A stretch of 41,145 nt of DNA from an uncultured Pelosinus sp. Its GTDB lineage: Bacteria > Bacillota > Negativicutes > UMGS1260. Made by a program: the position numbers and the translations under genes. The stretch spans positions 1 to 41,145 of the forward strand of contig URQW01000020.1 in assembly GCA_900550105.1 (NCBI GenBank), written 5' to 3'. Shown piece after piece: positions 15,353-24,417 of the stretch (positions are counted from its first letter, which is position 1; each line of letters starts with the position of its first letter). The notes below the pieces were generated by a model. That model saw only the letters and a list, made by a program, of their open reading frames with translations. It had not been told where the DNA came from and searched no databases.

Positions 15353-16171
15353 ATGAGACAAGTAGCAATTTATGGTAAGGGCGGTATTGGCAAATCGACG
15401 ACAACACAAAATACGGTGGCGGCTCTTGCTGAGGCCGGAAAGAACATTATGGTAGTTGGCTGTGATCCGAAGGCTGACTCAACTCGATTACTTTTAAACG
15501 GTTTGGCCCAAAAAACCGTACTTGATACACTGCGCGATGAAGGGGACGACATTGATTTAGAAGACATTTTGAAACCAGGCTTCAAAGGTACCATGTGTGT
15601 GGAATCAGGCGGGCCGGAGCCAGGTGTTGGCTGTGCCGGACGCGGGATTATCACTTCCATCAATCTGCTCGAATCTCTGGGCGCTTATACGGACGAACTT
15701 GACTACGTTTTCTATGATGTTCTTGGCGACGTTGTTTGCGGCGGTTTCGCCATGCCGATTCGAGAAGGCAAAGCCGAAGAAATTTATATTGTTGCTTCCG
15801 GCGAGCTAATGGCTCTCTATGCAGCGAACAATATTTCCAAAGGCATTCAAAAGTATGCTGTAAATGGCAAGGTACGGTTAGGCGGCATTATCTGTAACAG
15901 CCGTAAAGTCGATCGGGAACTTGATCTTTTGCAGGCCTTCGCCTCAGAGCTGGGATCACAACTCATTCATTTTGTGCCGCGCGACAATGTGGTACAGCGA
16001 GCTGAAATTAATAAGAAAACAGTCATTGACTATGATCCTGAAGAAGGTCAGGCCTATGAATATCGAAAATTGGCTAGTGCCATCGACAATAATGATATGT
16101 TTGTTATTCCCAAACCGATGACGCAGGATCGTCTTGAAGAATTAATGATGTCTTACGGCATTCTTGGCTAA
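15353..16171 (+). CDS. nifH: Nitrogenase iron protein (dinitrogenase reductase)
   Basis: A 272-residue Fe protein, the ATP-dependent electron donor to the MoFe protein. Walker A G-K-G-G-I-G-K-S is at residues 8-15. The [4Fe-4S] ligands shared between the two subunits are C94 (G-C-A-G-R-G) and C129 (D-V-V-C-G-G). The arginine after C94 (R97) corresponds to the DraT ADP-ribosylation site of other organisms, but no draT/draG is in the window. Length is normal. ATG 15353 has AAGGAGG 9 nt upstream. It is the first gene of a ten-gene operon, and the leader before it is unusually structured. Confidence 0.98.
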   Translation: MRQVAIYGKGGIGKSTTTQNTVAALAEAGKNIMVVGCDPKADSTRLLLNGLAQKTVLDTLRDEGDDIDLEDILKPGFKGTMCVESGGPEPGVGCAGRGIITSINLLESLGAYTDELDYVFYDVLGDVVCGGFAMPIREGKAEEIYIVASGELMALYAANNISKGIQKYAVNGKVRLGGIICNSRKVDRELDLLQAFASELGSQLIHFVPRDNVVQRAEINKKTVIDYDPEEGQAYEYRKLASAIDNNDMFVIPKPMTQDRLEELMMSYGILG

Positions 16172-16215
16172 ATGCATCTAGCTTCAAAAATCATGAGCAA
16201 TGAAGGAGTGGTAGC

Positions 16216-16542
16216 GTGTTATTAGTTAGAGCCATTGTACGTCCCGAAAAACGAGATGAAGTACTCTATGAATTGTCCACAGCCGGATTTCATGCCGCTA
16301 CAGTGATTGATGTAGTAGGCCGAGGTAAGCAAAAAGGCATTAAAATCGGCAGTATTGTCTATGATGAGATTCCTAAGGTTATGATTATGATGGCGATCCG
16401 CGATGAAGATAAGGCAGATATGGTAAGTGTTATTTTGCGGACAGCGAAAACTGGCGAAAAAGGCGCTTTTGGCGATGGTAAAATTTTTATTACTCCTGTG
16501 GAAGAGGCTTACACTATATCCAGTTCTGACACTGGCTTGTAA
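16216..16542 (+). CDS. nifI1: PII-like nitrogenase regulator NifI1
   Basis: A 108-residue GlnB-family protein located between nifH and nifD, the diagnostic position of nifI1 in archaea and anaerobic bacteria. It starts L-L-V-R-A-I-V-R-P-E-K, has the T-loop region V-V-G-R-G-K-Q-K-G-I, and the PII C-terminal signature T-G-E-K-G-A-F-G-D-G-K-I-F. In methanogens NifI1/NifI2 complexes bind the MoFe protein and switch off activity unless 2-oxoglutarate is high. The start is GTG 16216, with GAAGGAG 7 nt upstream. Confidence 0.95.
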   Translation: MLLVRAIVRPEKRDEVLYELSTAGFHAATVIDVVGRGKQKGIKIGSIVYDEIPKVMIMMAIRDEDKADMVSVILRTAKTGEKGAFGDGKIFITPVEEAYTISSSDTGL

Positions 16543-16553
16543 GGAGGGGCAGC

Positions 16554-16964
16554 ATGAAGGAAATTGTGGCGATTGTACGGATGAACAAGACAAGTGCTAC
16601 GAAACAGGCTCTCATTGAAAGCGGCGCTGCTGGCTTTACAGCTGTGAAGGTGCTGGGCCGTGGCAATCTGGTCACAGACCCGACGATGATTGCAGCGAGA
16701 AGAGCTGATTTAATTTCTATGGTTAGCGATGAAGATAATAAGGAATCGATTGCTCTGATTGACAATTTTTTAAACGGAACGAGTCTCTTTCCGAGACGAT
16801 TATTTAATATTGTAGCCCAGGACGAAGATGTGCCGAAAATCGTGCAAGCCATTATTGACGTCAATAAGACTGACAATAATGTGGGCGATGGCAAGATTTT
16901 TGTAATGCCTCTTGGCGACAGTATTCGAATTCGTACCGGCGAAACGGGCGAAGCGGCACTGTAA
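16554..16964 (+). CDS. nifI2: PII-like nitrogenase regulator NifI2
   Basis: A 136-residue GlnB-family partner of NifI1. It begins M-K-E-I-V-A-I-V-R-M-N-K, continues with V-K-V-L-G-R-G, and has a longer T-loop segment (residues about 45-75), typical of NifI2, before the conserved V-G-D-G-K-I-F-V-M-P. It starts 11 nt after nifI1, with AAGGAGGGG upstream. The two proteins probably act together in ammonia-triggered inactivation of nitrogenase. Confidence 0.95.
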   Translation: MKEIVAIVRMNKTSATKQALIESGAAGFTAVKVLGRGNLVTDPTMIAARRADLISMVSDEDNKESIALIDNFLNGTSLFPRRLFNIVAQDEDVPKIVQAIIDVNKTDNNVGDGKIFVMPLGDSIRIRTGETGEAAL

Positions 16965-16998
16965 TTAATGGTTTGATCACAAAGGAGGGAACTTCGCC

Positions 16999-18609
16999 GT
17001 GGCTATAACGGAAAGACAGTTAGAGAAGATACTTGATCAATATCCCAGTAAAGTGCAGAAAAATCGTAAGAAGCATATTATCATCAAAAATGGCGAGCTT
17101 GAACAGCAGATTGAAGCGAATACGCGCACGATTCCCGGCATCATTACGAACCGCGGCTGTGCCTATGCCGGCTGTAAAGGCGTTGTTCTCGGCCCCTTAA
17201 AAGATATGATCCATATTGTTCACGGTCCGATCGGCTGCAGCTATTATACCTGGGGCACTCGCCGCAATAAGGCTCGTGACGAAAAGGACTTAGATAATTA
17301 CATTAACTATTGCTTTTCGACGGATATGCAGGAAAAGGATATTGTTTTTGGCGGTGATAAAAAACTAGCTGCCGTGATTGATGAAGTTGTTGATATTTTT
17401 CATCCCAAAGCGGTTACGATTTCCGCTACTTGTCCTGTTGGTCTGATTGGCGATGACATTAACGCCGTAGCAAAAGCGGCGGAAAAACGCCATGGCATTC
17501 AAGTTATTGCCTTTAGTTGTGAAGGTTATAAAGGCGTCAGCCAGTCGGCAGGTCATCATATAGCAAACAATAACCTGATGGAACGGGTCATTGGCAATAG
17601 TGATAAGGAAAAAGCTGCTGGCAAGTATCCCATTAATATTTTAGGCGAGTATAATATTGGCGGCGATAGCTGGGAGATTGAGCGAGTGCTAGAAGAGATC
17701 GGCTATGAAGTCGTTTCGGTTATGACTGGCGACGGCGCTTGGGAGAAGCTGCGCGATGCTCATACGGCCGAACTGAATCTTGTGCAATGCCATCGTTCCA
17801 TTAACTACATTGCTGAGATGCTAGAGACAAAATACGGTACGCCTTGGTTAAAAGTAAACTTTATCGGTGTTCAATCGACCATTGAGACTTTACGGAATAT
17901 GGCCTTGTACTTTGAAGACGAAGAATTAAGCCGCAAAACGGAAGAAGTCATTGCCAAAGAGTTAAGTCAGATTGAAGGACCGCTCAATCAATATCGTAAG
18001 ATCTGTGAAGGAAAAACGGCGTTCTGTTTTGTCGGGGGCTCCCGCGGCCATCATTATCAGGGACTTTTTGCCGAACTGGGAATCGAAACAGTGTTGGCAG
18101 GCTATGAGTTTGCTCATCGCGACGACTATGAAGGCCGCCAGGTCATTCCGACAATCAAGCCTGACGCGGACAGTAAGAATATTCCTGAGCTGCATGTAAC
18201 GGCTGATGAAGGTCGTTTTAGGCTGAAAGTTTCACCGGAACGCCTGGAAAAATTGCAGGCCGAGATTCCTTTAAGCACTTACCATGGCATGCATTTTGAT
18301 ATGAAAGACGGCACAATTATGGTGGATGATATGAACCACTTTGAAACCGAAGAGTTCATTAAACTATTTAAGCCAGATATTTTCGCTTCTGGTATCAAAG
18401 ATAAATATGTGGTGCAAAAAATGGGAATTCCGGCCAAACAGCTCCATTCCTATGATTACAGCGGTCCCTATGCTGGTTTTCGCGGTGCTGTAAACTTTGC
18501 CCGCGATGTGAGCATGGCGTTTGCTTCGCCTACCTGGAATTTTATTACGCCGCCTTGGCAGGGCCAGCCGCTTTTAGACGGACAAATCAATGAAGGGGGG
18601 AAAGCGTAA
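16999..18609 (+). CDS. nifD: Nitrogenase molybdenum-iron protein alpha chain
   Basis: A 536-residue NifD. P-cluster ligands equivalent to Azotobacter C62, C88 and C154 are C54 (R-G-C-A-Y-A-G), C80 (G-P-I-G-C) and C145 (S-A-T-C-P-V-G). FeMo-cofactor ligands are C264 (Q-C-H-R-S) and H483 (L-H-S-Y-D-Y-S-G-P-Y). The catalytic S-Q-S-A-G-H-H motif (H186) is intact. This combination indicates a molybdenum-type enzyme, not VnfD or AnfD. An extra stretch around residues 390-440 matches the roughly 50-residue insertion known from Clostridium pasteurianum NifD. The start is GTG 16999 after AAAGGAGGG. Confidence 0.98.
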   Translation: MAITERQLEKILDQYPSKVQKNRKKHIIIKNGELEQQIEANTRTIPGIITNRGCAYAGCKGVVLGPLKDMIHIVHGPIGCSYYTWGTRRNKARDEKDLDNYINYCFSTDMQEKDIVFGGDKKLAAVIDEVVDIFHPKAVTISATCPVGLIGDDINAVAKAAEKRHGIQVIAFSCEGYKGVSQSAGHHIANNNLMERVIGNSDKEKAAGKYPINILGEYNIGGDSWEIERVLEEIGYEVVSVMTGDGAWEKLRDAHTAELNLVQCHRSINYIAEMLETKYGTPWLKVNFIGVQSTIETLRNMALYFEDEELSRKTEEVIAKELSQIEGPLNQYRKICEGKTAFCFVGGSRGHHYQGLFAELGIETVLAGYEFAHRDDYEGRQVIPTIKPDADSKNIPELHVTADEGRFRLKVSPERLEKLQAEIPLSTYHGMHFDMKDGTIMVDDMNHFETEEFIKLFKPDIFASGIKDKYVVQKMGIPAKQLHSYDYSGPYAGFRGAVNFARDVSMAFASPTWNFITPPWQGQPLLDGQINEGGKA

Positions 18610-18610
18610 G

Positions 18611-20008
18611 ATGCTTGATTATACACCGAAAGAGATCAAAGAACGTACTAGCGGCGGTATGATCAATCCCGCCAAAACTTGTCAACCTATTGGCGCCATG
18701 TATGCGGCTCTCGGCATTCATAAATGTTTGCCTCATAGCCATGGTTCTCAAGGCTGCTGTTCTTTCCATCGTATGCATTTAACACGGCATTTCCGTGATC
18801 CCATTATGGCGTCGACAAGTAGCTTTACCGAAGGGGCCTCCGTATTTGGCGGCGGTGCGAATTTGAAGACCGCCATTAAAAATGTTTTTTCTTTGTATGA
18901 TCCTGATATCATTGCTATTCATACAACCTGTTTGTCCGAAACGATTGGCGACGATATACCGACACTCATTAAACAGGCTGCCGAAAAAGACGTACCGGAA
19001 GGTAAGGTTGTATTCCACGCTAACACGCCAAGTTATCAAGGTTCGCATATTACCGGTTTTTCCAATATGACCAAGGCGATGGTGACTTATTTTTCGCAGA
19101 AAATCCAGCCGGAACCAAAAGAACAGGTCAACCTGATTCCCGGTTTTGTCAATCCTGGCGACATGCGGGAAATCAAACGGATTACTGGTTTGATGGGCGC
19201 TAACTTTATTATGTTTCCTGATACGTCAGGTGTAGTCGATTCACCCATGACTGGCGAATTTACCATGTATCCTAAAGGCGGTACGACGCTTGCTGAGCTA
19301 TATGATACAGGCAACTCGAAACAAACCCTGTCCTTAGGCCGGTTTGCTTCCTATGGCGCCGCCGAAGAATTGAAGAAAAAATGCGGTGTTCCCTTCCTCT
19401 CGCTGAAAACACCAATTGGGATTAAAGCGACCGACGAATTCGTTATGGCGCTTCGCTCGACTTTTGCGGCAGAAGTACCCTATGCGCTAGAAGAAGAGCG
19501 GGGACAGCTTGTTGACATTATGACTGACGCTCATTTCCATTTCCATGGCAAGAAAGTAGCGATTTTCGGTGATCCTGATATTGTCATTGCTATGACGGAA
19601 TTTGTTTTAAGTCTTGGTATGATCCCGGTTCATGTACTGACAGGTACGCCAGGCGGCGCTCTTGGGTCAGGTCTTGGCAGTTTTGAAGAAGAAGTGAAGG
19701 AAATGCTGCTTGCTTCTGGTTTAAAAGGCAATGTGAAAGCGGCAGGCGATCTCTTTATGCTGCATCAATGGATTAAAAATGAGCCAGTAGATCTCTTGAT
19801 TGGCAATACCTATGGGAAATATATCGCCAGAGCCGAGGATATTCCTTTTGTTCGCTGTGGGTTCCCGGTACTAGATCGCACGGTTCATTCATATTTGCCG
19901 ATTGTGGGCTATCACGGCGCGATGCGCTTAATCGAAATGATCGACGGCGCTCTCTTGGATCGCGCTGATCGTGATGCCGCCGACGAGGACTTTGAACTTG
20001 TTATGTAA
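18611..20008 (+). CDS. nifK: Nitrogenase molybdenum-iron protein beta chain
   Basis: A 465-residue NifK from ATG 18611, preceded by an A-GGGGGG purine tract that overlaps the end of nifD. P-cluster ligands are C24 (K-T-C-Q-P-I-G), C49 (G-S-Q-G-C-C) and C107 (T-T-C-L-S-E-T-I-G-D-D). The region P-S-Y-Q-G-S-H-I-T-G-F contains the conserved serine near the P-cluster. It lacks the long N-terminal extension of proteobacterial NifK, which is typical of clostridial and archaeal forms. It starts 1 nt after the nifD stop. Confidence 0.98.
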   Translation: MLDYTPKEIKERTSGGMINPAKTCQPIGAMYAALGIHKCLPHSHGSQGCCSFHRMHLTRHFRDPIMASTSSFTEGASVFGGGANLKTAIKNVFSLYDPDIIAIHTTCLSETIGDDIPTLIKQAAEKDVPEGKVVFHANTPSYQGSHITGFSNMTKAMVTYFSQKIQPEPKEQVNLIPGFVNPGDMREIKRITGLMGANFIMFPDTSGVVDSPMTGEFTMYPKGGTTLAELYDTGNSKQTLSLGRFASYGAAEELKKKCGVPFLSLKTPIGIKATDEFVMALRSTFAAEVPYALEEERGQLVDIMTDAHFHFHGKKVAIFGDPDIVIAMTEFVLSLGMIPVHVLTGTPGGALGSGLGSFEEEVKEMLLASGLKGNVKAAGDLFMLHQWIKNEPVDLLIGNTYGKYIARAEDIPFVRCGFPVLDRTVHSYLPIVGYHGAMRLIEMIDGALLDRADRDAADEDFELVM

Positions 20009-20075
20009 CTGTAGCAAGATTCGCTAGTTTTAGCAGAACTTTGTAATTGTTAGCTTAGTAAGAAATGAAAAGGAT

Positions 20076-21470
20076 GTGAGGAGATTGAGCGGACCGGCCA
20101 TCAATGAACGACAAGATTTTATTGTCACGAAAGGAAAGCAAAAGTCACAGCCCAAATGCGATGCTGACAGCATTGCTGGCTGCGTCAGTCAGCGTGCCTG
20201 CGTTTATTGCGGCGCAAGGGTCGTGCTCAATCCGATCACCGATGCAATTCATCTTGTTCACGGACCGATTGGCTGTTCAAGCTATACCTGGGATCTCCGG
20301 GGTAGCTTGACTAGCGGTTCGGAACTATTTCGCCAGGGATTTTCCACGGATTTGCAGGAAAAAGACGTGATTTTTGGCGGAGAAAAGAAGTTAGCAGCGG
20401 CGATTGATGAGTTAGTGGCCAAATATCGGGCGAAACTGGTATTTGTGTATTCGACTTGCATTGTAGGCGTGATTGGCGATGACTTGGAAGCGGTCTGCCG
20501 TCAGGCAAGCCATAGGTATGGGATTGAGGTCATTCCTGTGCAGTCCAGTGGGTTTATTGGCAATAAGTCGGCAGGGTATCGAGCTGCCTGTGATGCGCTG
20601 CTGCGCCTCATTGAACCGCAAGAGCCCTATGTAAAACGAAACAAAACGGTGAACTATTTAGGTGATTTTAATTTAGCTGGCGAAGCCTGGATCATTCGCA
20701 ATTATCTGGAAGAAATTGGCGTTACTGTCAATGTGGTCTTTACGGGCGATTCGCAGTATGAACTACTCAAAAAGGCGCCGGAAGCCAGTTTGAATATCAT
20801 TCAGTGTGCTGGTTCGATGCAGTATTTAGCAGCCAAAATGGAAGAACTTTATGAAATTCCCTATATTCAAATTTCTTTTTTAGGCTTAGCCGATACAGCC
20901 AATTCGCTGCGGCGGATTGCCGAAGCTTTTGACGATCCGGTTATGCTGGCAAAAGTTGAAGCGTTGATTGCGCGGGAAACAGCTAAAGTGCAGCCAGTAA
21001 TTCAAGGCTATTATGAGAAACTACAAGGGAAAAAAGCAGCTGTCTATGTGGGCGGCGGTTTCAAAGCCATTTCACTTATTAAACAATTTCGGGAAATTGG
21101 TATTGAAGTTGTCATGATTGGCACCCAGACGGGACGGAAAGAAGAGTACGAAACAATTAACAATCTCGTTTATGACGGTACAATCATTTTAGATGACGCC
21201 AATCCCTCTGAGCTGGAAAAATTCATGGTGGAGCAAGGCGCAAATCTCTTAGTCGGCGGCGTAAAGGAACGGCCCCTCGCTTATAAACTGGGGATTTCCT
21301 TTATTGATCATAATCACGAACGCAAACATCCGTTAAGCGGTTTTTGCGGAGCCGTCAATTTCGCCGAGGAAGTCTATACGACGGTTTGTTCACCTGTTTG
21401 GAAATATATACCGCGGGGAGGGGCCGATTATGAGCGACCAAGCTATGGAGTCTTGCAAAAATGTGAATGA
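20076..21470 (+). CDS. nifE: Nitrogenase cofactor scaffold protein NifE
   Basis: A 464-residue homologue of NifD acting with NifN as the scaffold on which NifB-cofactor matures. It keeps cysteines for the NifEN cluster (Q-R-A-C-V-Y-C-G-A, G-P-I-G-C-S-S-Y-T-W, Y-S-T-C-I-V-G) and the cofactor-site-like C (I-I-Q-C-A-G-S). The C-terminal part reads L-S-G-F-C-G-A-V-N-F instead of the NifD S-G-P-Y-A-G-F, which separates it from a structural subunit. The start is uncertain: GTG 20076 is the first in frame, and TTG 20085 is 10 nt after AAAAGGA. Its 3' end overlaps nifN by 41 nt. Confidence 0.94.
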   Translation: MRRLSGPAINERQDFIVTKGKQKSQPKCDADSIAGCVSQRACVYCGARVVLNPITDAIHLVHGPIGCSSYTWDLRGSLTSGSELFRQGFSTDLQEKDVIFGGEKKLAAAIDELVAKYRAKLVFVYSTCIVGVIGDDLEAVCRQASHRYGIEVIPVQSSGFIGNKSAGYRAACDALLRLIEPQEPYVKRNKTVNYLGDFNLAGEAWIIRNYLEEIGVTVNVVFTGDSQYELLKKAPEASLNIIQCAGSMQYLAAKMEELYEIPYIQISFLGLADTANSLRRIAEAFDDPVMLAKVEALIARETAKVQPVIQGYYEKLQGKKAAVYVGGGFKAISLIKQFREIGIEVVMIGTQTGRKEEYETINNLVYDGTIILDDANPSELEKFMVEQGANLLVGGVKERPLAYKLGISFIDHNHERKHPLSGFCGAVNFAEEVYTTVCSPVWKYIPRGGADYERPSYGVLQKCE

Positions 21471-22794
21471 AAATCCTTGTCACATGTGTATGCCTATGGG
21501 CGGCATTCTAGCTCTCAAAGGGATTGAGCGGTCCATGGTGATTCTTCACGGCTCGCAAGGCTGCAGCACTTATATGCGGCGCCATATTGCGGCACATTTT
21601 AATGAACCTGTCGATGTCGGTTCTTCTTCGCTCAATGAAAAAGGAACGATTTACGGCGGCGAAAAGAACCTAGTTAAAGCGATTGATAATATTCTTAAGG
21701 TATACCAACCTGATTTAATTGGTGTCTTGACTACCTGTCTGGCTGAGACGATCGGTGAAGATATTGATCGGATTGTGACCGAATATTTGCGGGAAAAGAA
21801 CCAAGAAACTTTTCCGATTATTACGGCGCCGACGCCTGGCTATGGTTCAAGTCAAGCAGAAGGCTATTACTTTACAGTGAAGCGGACGATTATGGGCCTA
21901 GCGGAAGCGACTAAAAAGCATAATCGGGTTAATATTATTACCGCTCATATGAGTCCCGCTGATCTTCGCGAATTAAAACGCATTTTGGCGCTTATGGATA
22001 TTGACTATATTATGTGCCCTGACTATTCCGAAACGCTTGACGCGCCTTATGTCAGTTCCTTTTCCAAGATGCCCCAGGGAGGTACGAAATTAGCGGATAT
22101 AAAAGCGATGGGTGGAGCTATAGCTACCATACAGCTTGGCGTGACCGTTGATGAAAAATTGTCGCCAGGTAAGTACTTGGAAGAGACCTTTGGCGTGCCG
22201 CTCTATACATTACCAATACCGATGGGCATCGAAAATACAGATCAATTTATTCATCGCTTAAGCGAAATTACAGGAAAAACTATCCCAGTCCTTCTGGAAA
22301 AAGAACGGGGACGGCTCATTGACGCGATGATTGATTCCCATAAATATAATATGCAGGGACGCAGCGTGGTCTATGGCGAGCCAGAGCTTGTCTATGGCGT
22401 AACTAAGGTTTGCCTGGAAAATGGGATTGAGCCTGTGGTTGTGGCTACAGGCAGTAAGCCAGGACTCTTAACAAAATTGCTTGGTAAGAAAATCAATGTT
22501 ATGCATGAAAGTGATTTTGTGGCCATTCGGGCCAAAAGCCGCGAACAGAAAGCCAATATTGCTATTGGTCACTCTGATGGTCATTATCTTACAGAAAAGG
22601 ACGGGATTCCATTAGTCAGGATTGGCTTTCCCATTCATGATCGCATAGGCGGCCAACGGATTTTATCAGTGGGTTATGCCGGAACGATGCTTTTATTAGA
22701 TCGTTTAACCAATACGCTGTTAGAACATAAATACCATTCCTATCGGAGTAGGATGTATGAACAATATTACGACACCAGAGCCAACAAGGCCTAG
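21430..22794 (+). CDS. nifN: Nitrogenase cofactor scaffold protein NifN
   Basis: A 454-residue homologue of NifK that pairs with NifE. It shows N-P-C-H-M-C-M-P-M-G, G-S-Q-G-C-S-T-Y and T-T-C-L-A-E-T-I-G-E-D, and ends without the NifK-type C-terminus. ATG 21430 has GGGGAGGGG upstream and lies inside nifE, so the two subunits are translationally coupled. NifB follows 24 nt downstream as a separate gene, unlike the NifN-NifB fusions of some clostridia. Confidence 0.94.
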   Translation: MSDQAMESCKNVNENPCHMCMPMGGILALKGIERSMVILHGSQGCSTYMRRHIAAHFNEPVDVGSSSLNEKGTIYGGEKNLVKAIDNILKVYQPDLIGVLTTCLAETIGEDIDRIVTEYLREKNQETFPIITAPTPGYGSSQAEGYYFTVKRTIMGLAEATKKHNRVNIITAHMSPADLRELKRILALMDIDYIMCPDYSETLDAPYVSSFSKMPQGGTKLADIKAMGGAIATIQLGVTVDEKLSPGKYLEETFGVPLYTLPIPMGIENTDQFIHRLSEITGKTIPVLLEKERGRLIDAMIDSHKYNMQGRSVVYGEPELVYGVTKVCLENGIEPVVVATGSKPGLLTKLLGKKINVMHESDFVAIRAKSREQKANIAIGHSDGHYLTEKDGIPLVRIGFPIHDRIGGQRILSVGYAGTMLLLDRLTNTLLEHKYHSYRSRMYEQYYDTRANKA

Positions 22795-22818
22795 AAGAAG
22801 ATTCGCGGAGGTGATTTC

Positions 22819-24078
22819 ATGGACTTGGCAGCACTTGAAGCAAAAACGAAAAAACATCCCTGTTATTCTTTTGAAGCGCATCAGTCTTTTGCCAGAATGC
22901 ATCTGCCGGTAGCGCCGCAGTGCAATATTAGCTGCAATTATTGTAATCGTAAGTTTGATTGCGTCAATGAAAGCAGGCCGGGAGTTACTAGTGAGGTTTT
23001 GGCGCCTAAGCAGGCCAAACTGAAATTTGATTATGTAAAAGAAAAAATTGGTCAGCTTTCTGTTGTTGGTATAGCTGGACCTGGCGATGCTTTGGCTAAT
23101 TGGGACAAAACAAAGGCTTCGATTGCGTTAATTCGCGCCGAAAATCCCGATATGGTGTTCTGTATGTCCACAAATGGACTCATGCTGCCTCAGTATGCAG
23201 CAGAAATTGCAGCGCTTGGCGTAACTCATCTTACGGTAACTGTCAATTGTCTTGACAGTAAGATTGGCGCTAAAATTTATAAGCATGTATTTTATGAGGG
23301 CGTAAAATATGAAGGAGAAGCAGGCGCTGCTATTTTGCTGAAAAATCAGCTTGCTGGCATTGAACAGGCGATTCGACTTGGTCTTGTCGTTAAAATTAAT
23401 ATTGTAATGTTGCCAGGAATCAATGACCGCCATATTCCCGATGTAGTTAAACAAATGAAAGCACTTGGCGTGTTTATTACGAATATTATGCCGCTGATTC
23501 CGGCGCCTGGCAGTGCCTTTCAGGATTTTCCTCAAACGAGTATGAAAGATGTGCAGGCCATGCGGGATCGTTGTGAACTCGATGTGCAGCAAATGCGTCA
23601 CTGTAAGCAATGCCGTGCCGACGCGATCGGCCTCTTGGGGGAAGATCGATCGGCAGAGTTTCGGGAGCTATTTACAGAATCTGAGGCGACAGCAGTTGCG
23701 GCAGAGGCGGCGAATCAGACTGATCGAAGCTTTAAAATTGCTGTTACTTCAAAATATGGCAAGCTCATTGATTTGCATTTTGGTCATGCTACGGAATTTT
23801 TGATTTATGAAATAGATGGAAGAGCAGCAAAGTTGGTGGAAAGACGGGCTTTGCCAAAGTACTGTCTAGGCGTTACGGAATGTGATGACGCTGAAACGAA
23901 GCGTGACGTGATTATGGAGCAGTTAAGCGACTGCGATGCAGTTCTTACTATGCGGATCGGTTATCAGGCGCAAAAGCGGCTGGCCGAACGAGGTGTGACG
24001 GCTATCGAGTATTGTTATACTTTGGAAGAGGGTCTTCGTTATGCGCTAGAACAGCTTCGTTTGCCACAAGCAGTTTGA
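22819..24078 (+). CDS. nifB: Nitrogenase cofactor biosynthesis radical SAM protein NifB, with NifX-like domain
   Basis: A 419-residue protein that builds the NifB-co 8Fe core with an interstitial carbon. The radical SAM motif C-x3-C-x2-C is at C35, C39 and C42 (C-N-I-S-C-N-Y-C). The SAM-binding G-I-A-G-P-G-D-A follows near residue 90. Further conserved cysteines are in H-C-K-Q-C-R-A-D-A near residue 258. Residues about 300-415 are a NifX/NafY-like domain (I-A-V-T-S-K-Y-G-K-L-I-D-L-H-F-G-H-A) that probably holds or hands over the cluster. ATG 22819 follows CGGAGGTG. This fusion may supply the missing separate nifX. Confidence 0.97.
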   Translation: MDLAALEAKTKKHPCYSFEAHQSFARMHLPVAPQCNISCNYCNRKFDCVNESRPGVTSEVLAPKQAKLKFDYVKEKIGQLSVVGIAGPGDALANWDKTKASIALIRAENPDMVFCMSTNGLMLPQYAAEIAALGVTHLTVTVNCLDSKIGAKIYKHVFYEGVKYEGEAGAAILLKNQLAGIEQAIRLGLVVKINIVMLPGINDRHIPDVVKQMKALGVFITNIMPLIPAPGSAFQDFPQTSMKDVQAMRDRCELDVQQMRHCKQCRADAIGLLGEDRSAEFRELFTESEATAVAAEAANQTDRSFKIAVTSKYGKLIDLHFGHATEFLIYEIDGRAAKLVERRALPKYCLGVTECDDAETKRDVIMEQLSDCDAVLTMRIGYQAQKRLAERGVTAIEYCYTLEEGLRYALEQLRLPQAV

Positions 24079-24094
24079 AAGGGGAGATTTCAAG

Positions 24095-24403
24095 ATGAAT
24101 AAACCGAAACAGCACATTTTTGTCTGTACGAGTTCCCGGGTCAATGGTCAGCAGAAAGGCTACTGCCATTCGAAAGATGGCGTTCAAATTGTGGCTAACT
24201 TTCTGGAGGAAATTGAACAGCGCGATTTAGGCGGTGAGGTTTTTGTATCCAATACAGGCTGTTTTGGTATTTGCAGCCAAGGTCCGATCGTGGTAGTTTA
24301 TCCTGATAATGTGTGGTATGGCGCGGTAACACCTGATGATGTAGAAGAAATTATGGATCAGCATATTGAAGGCGGTACGCCTGTGGCGCGTCTTACCTTA
24401 TAG
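24095..24403 (+). CDS. Thioredoxin-like [2Fe-2S] ferredoxin
   Basis: A 102-residue protein with the cysteine pattern of thioredoxin-fold [2Fe-2S] ferredoxins: C11, C24, then C56-x3-C60 (N-T-G-C-F-G-I-C). The end V-V-V-Y-P-D-N-V-W-Y-G-x-V is typical. It starts 16 nt after nifB, with a GGGGAG site. Such ferredoxins occur next to nif genes in many diazotrophs (FdxN/FeSII-like neighbours), where electron delivery or protection of nitrogenase has been proposed. The exact role here is inference. Confidence 0.88.
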   Translation: MNKPKQHIFVCTSSRVNGQQKGYCHSKDGVQIVANFLEEIEQRDLGGEVFVSNTGCFGICSQGPIVVVYPDNVWYGAVTPDDVEEIMDQHIEGGTPVARLTL

Positions 24404-24417
24404 AAAGGGGAAAAACC

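Noticed and set aside
16999..20008. Vanadium or iron-only nitrogenase instead of Mo nitrogenase
   Set aside because: NifD has Mo-type residues around the cofactor (S-Q-S-A-G-H-H, C264, H483), and there is no vnfG/anfG delta subunit gene between D and K.
23128..23610. 160-codon minus-strand ORF within nifB
   Set aside because: It is antisense to the radical SAM domain, has no ribosome binding site and shows no family resemblance.
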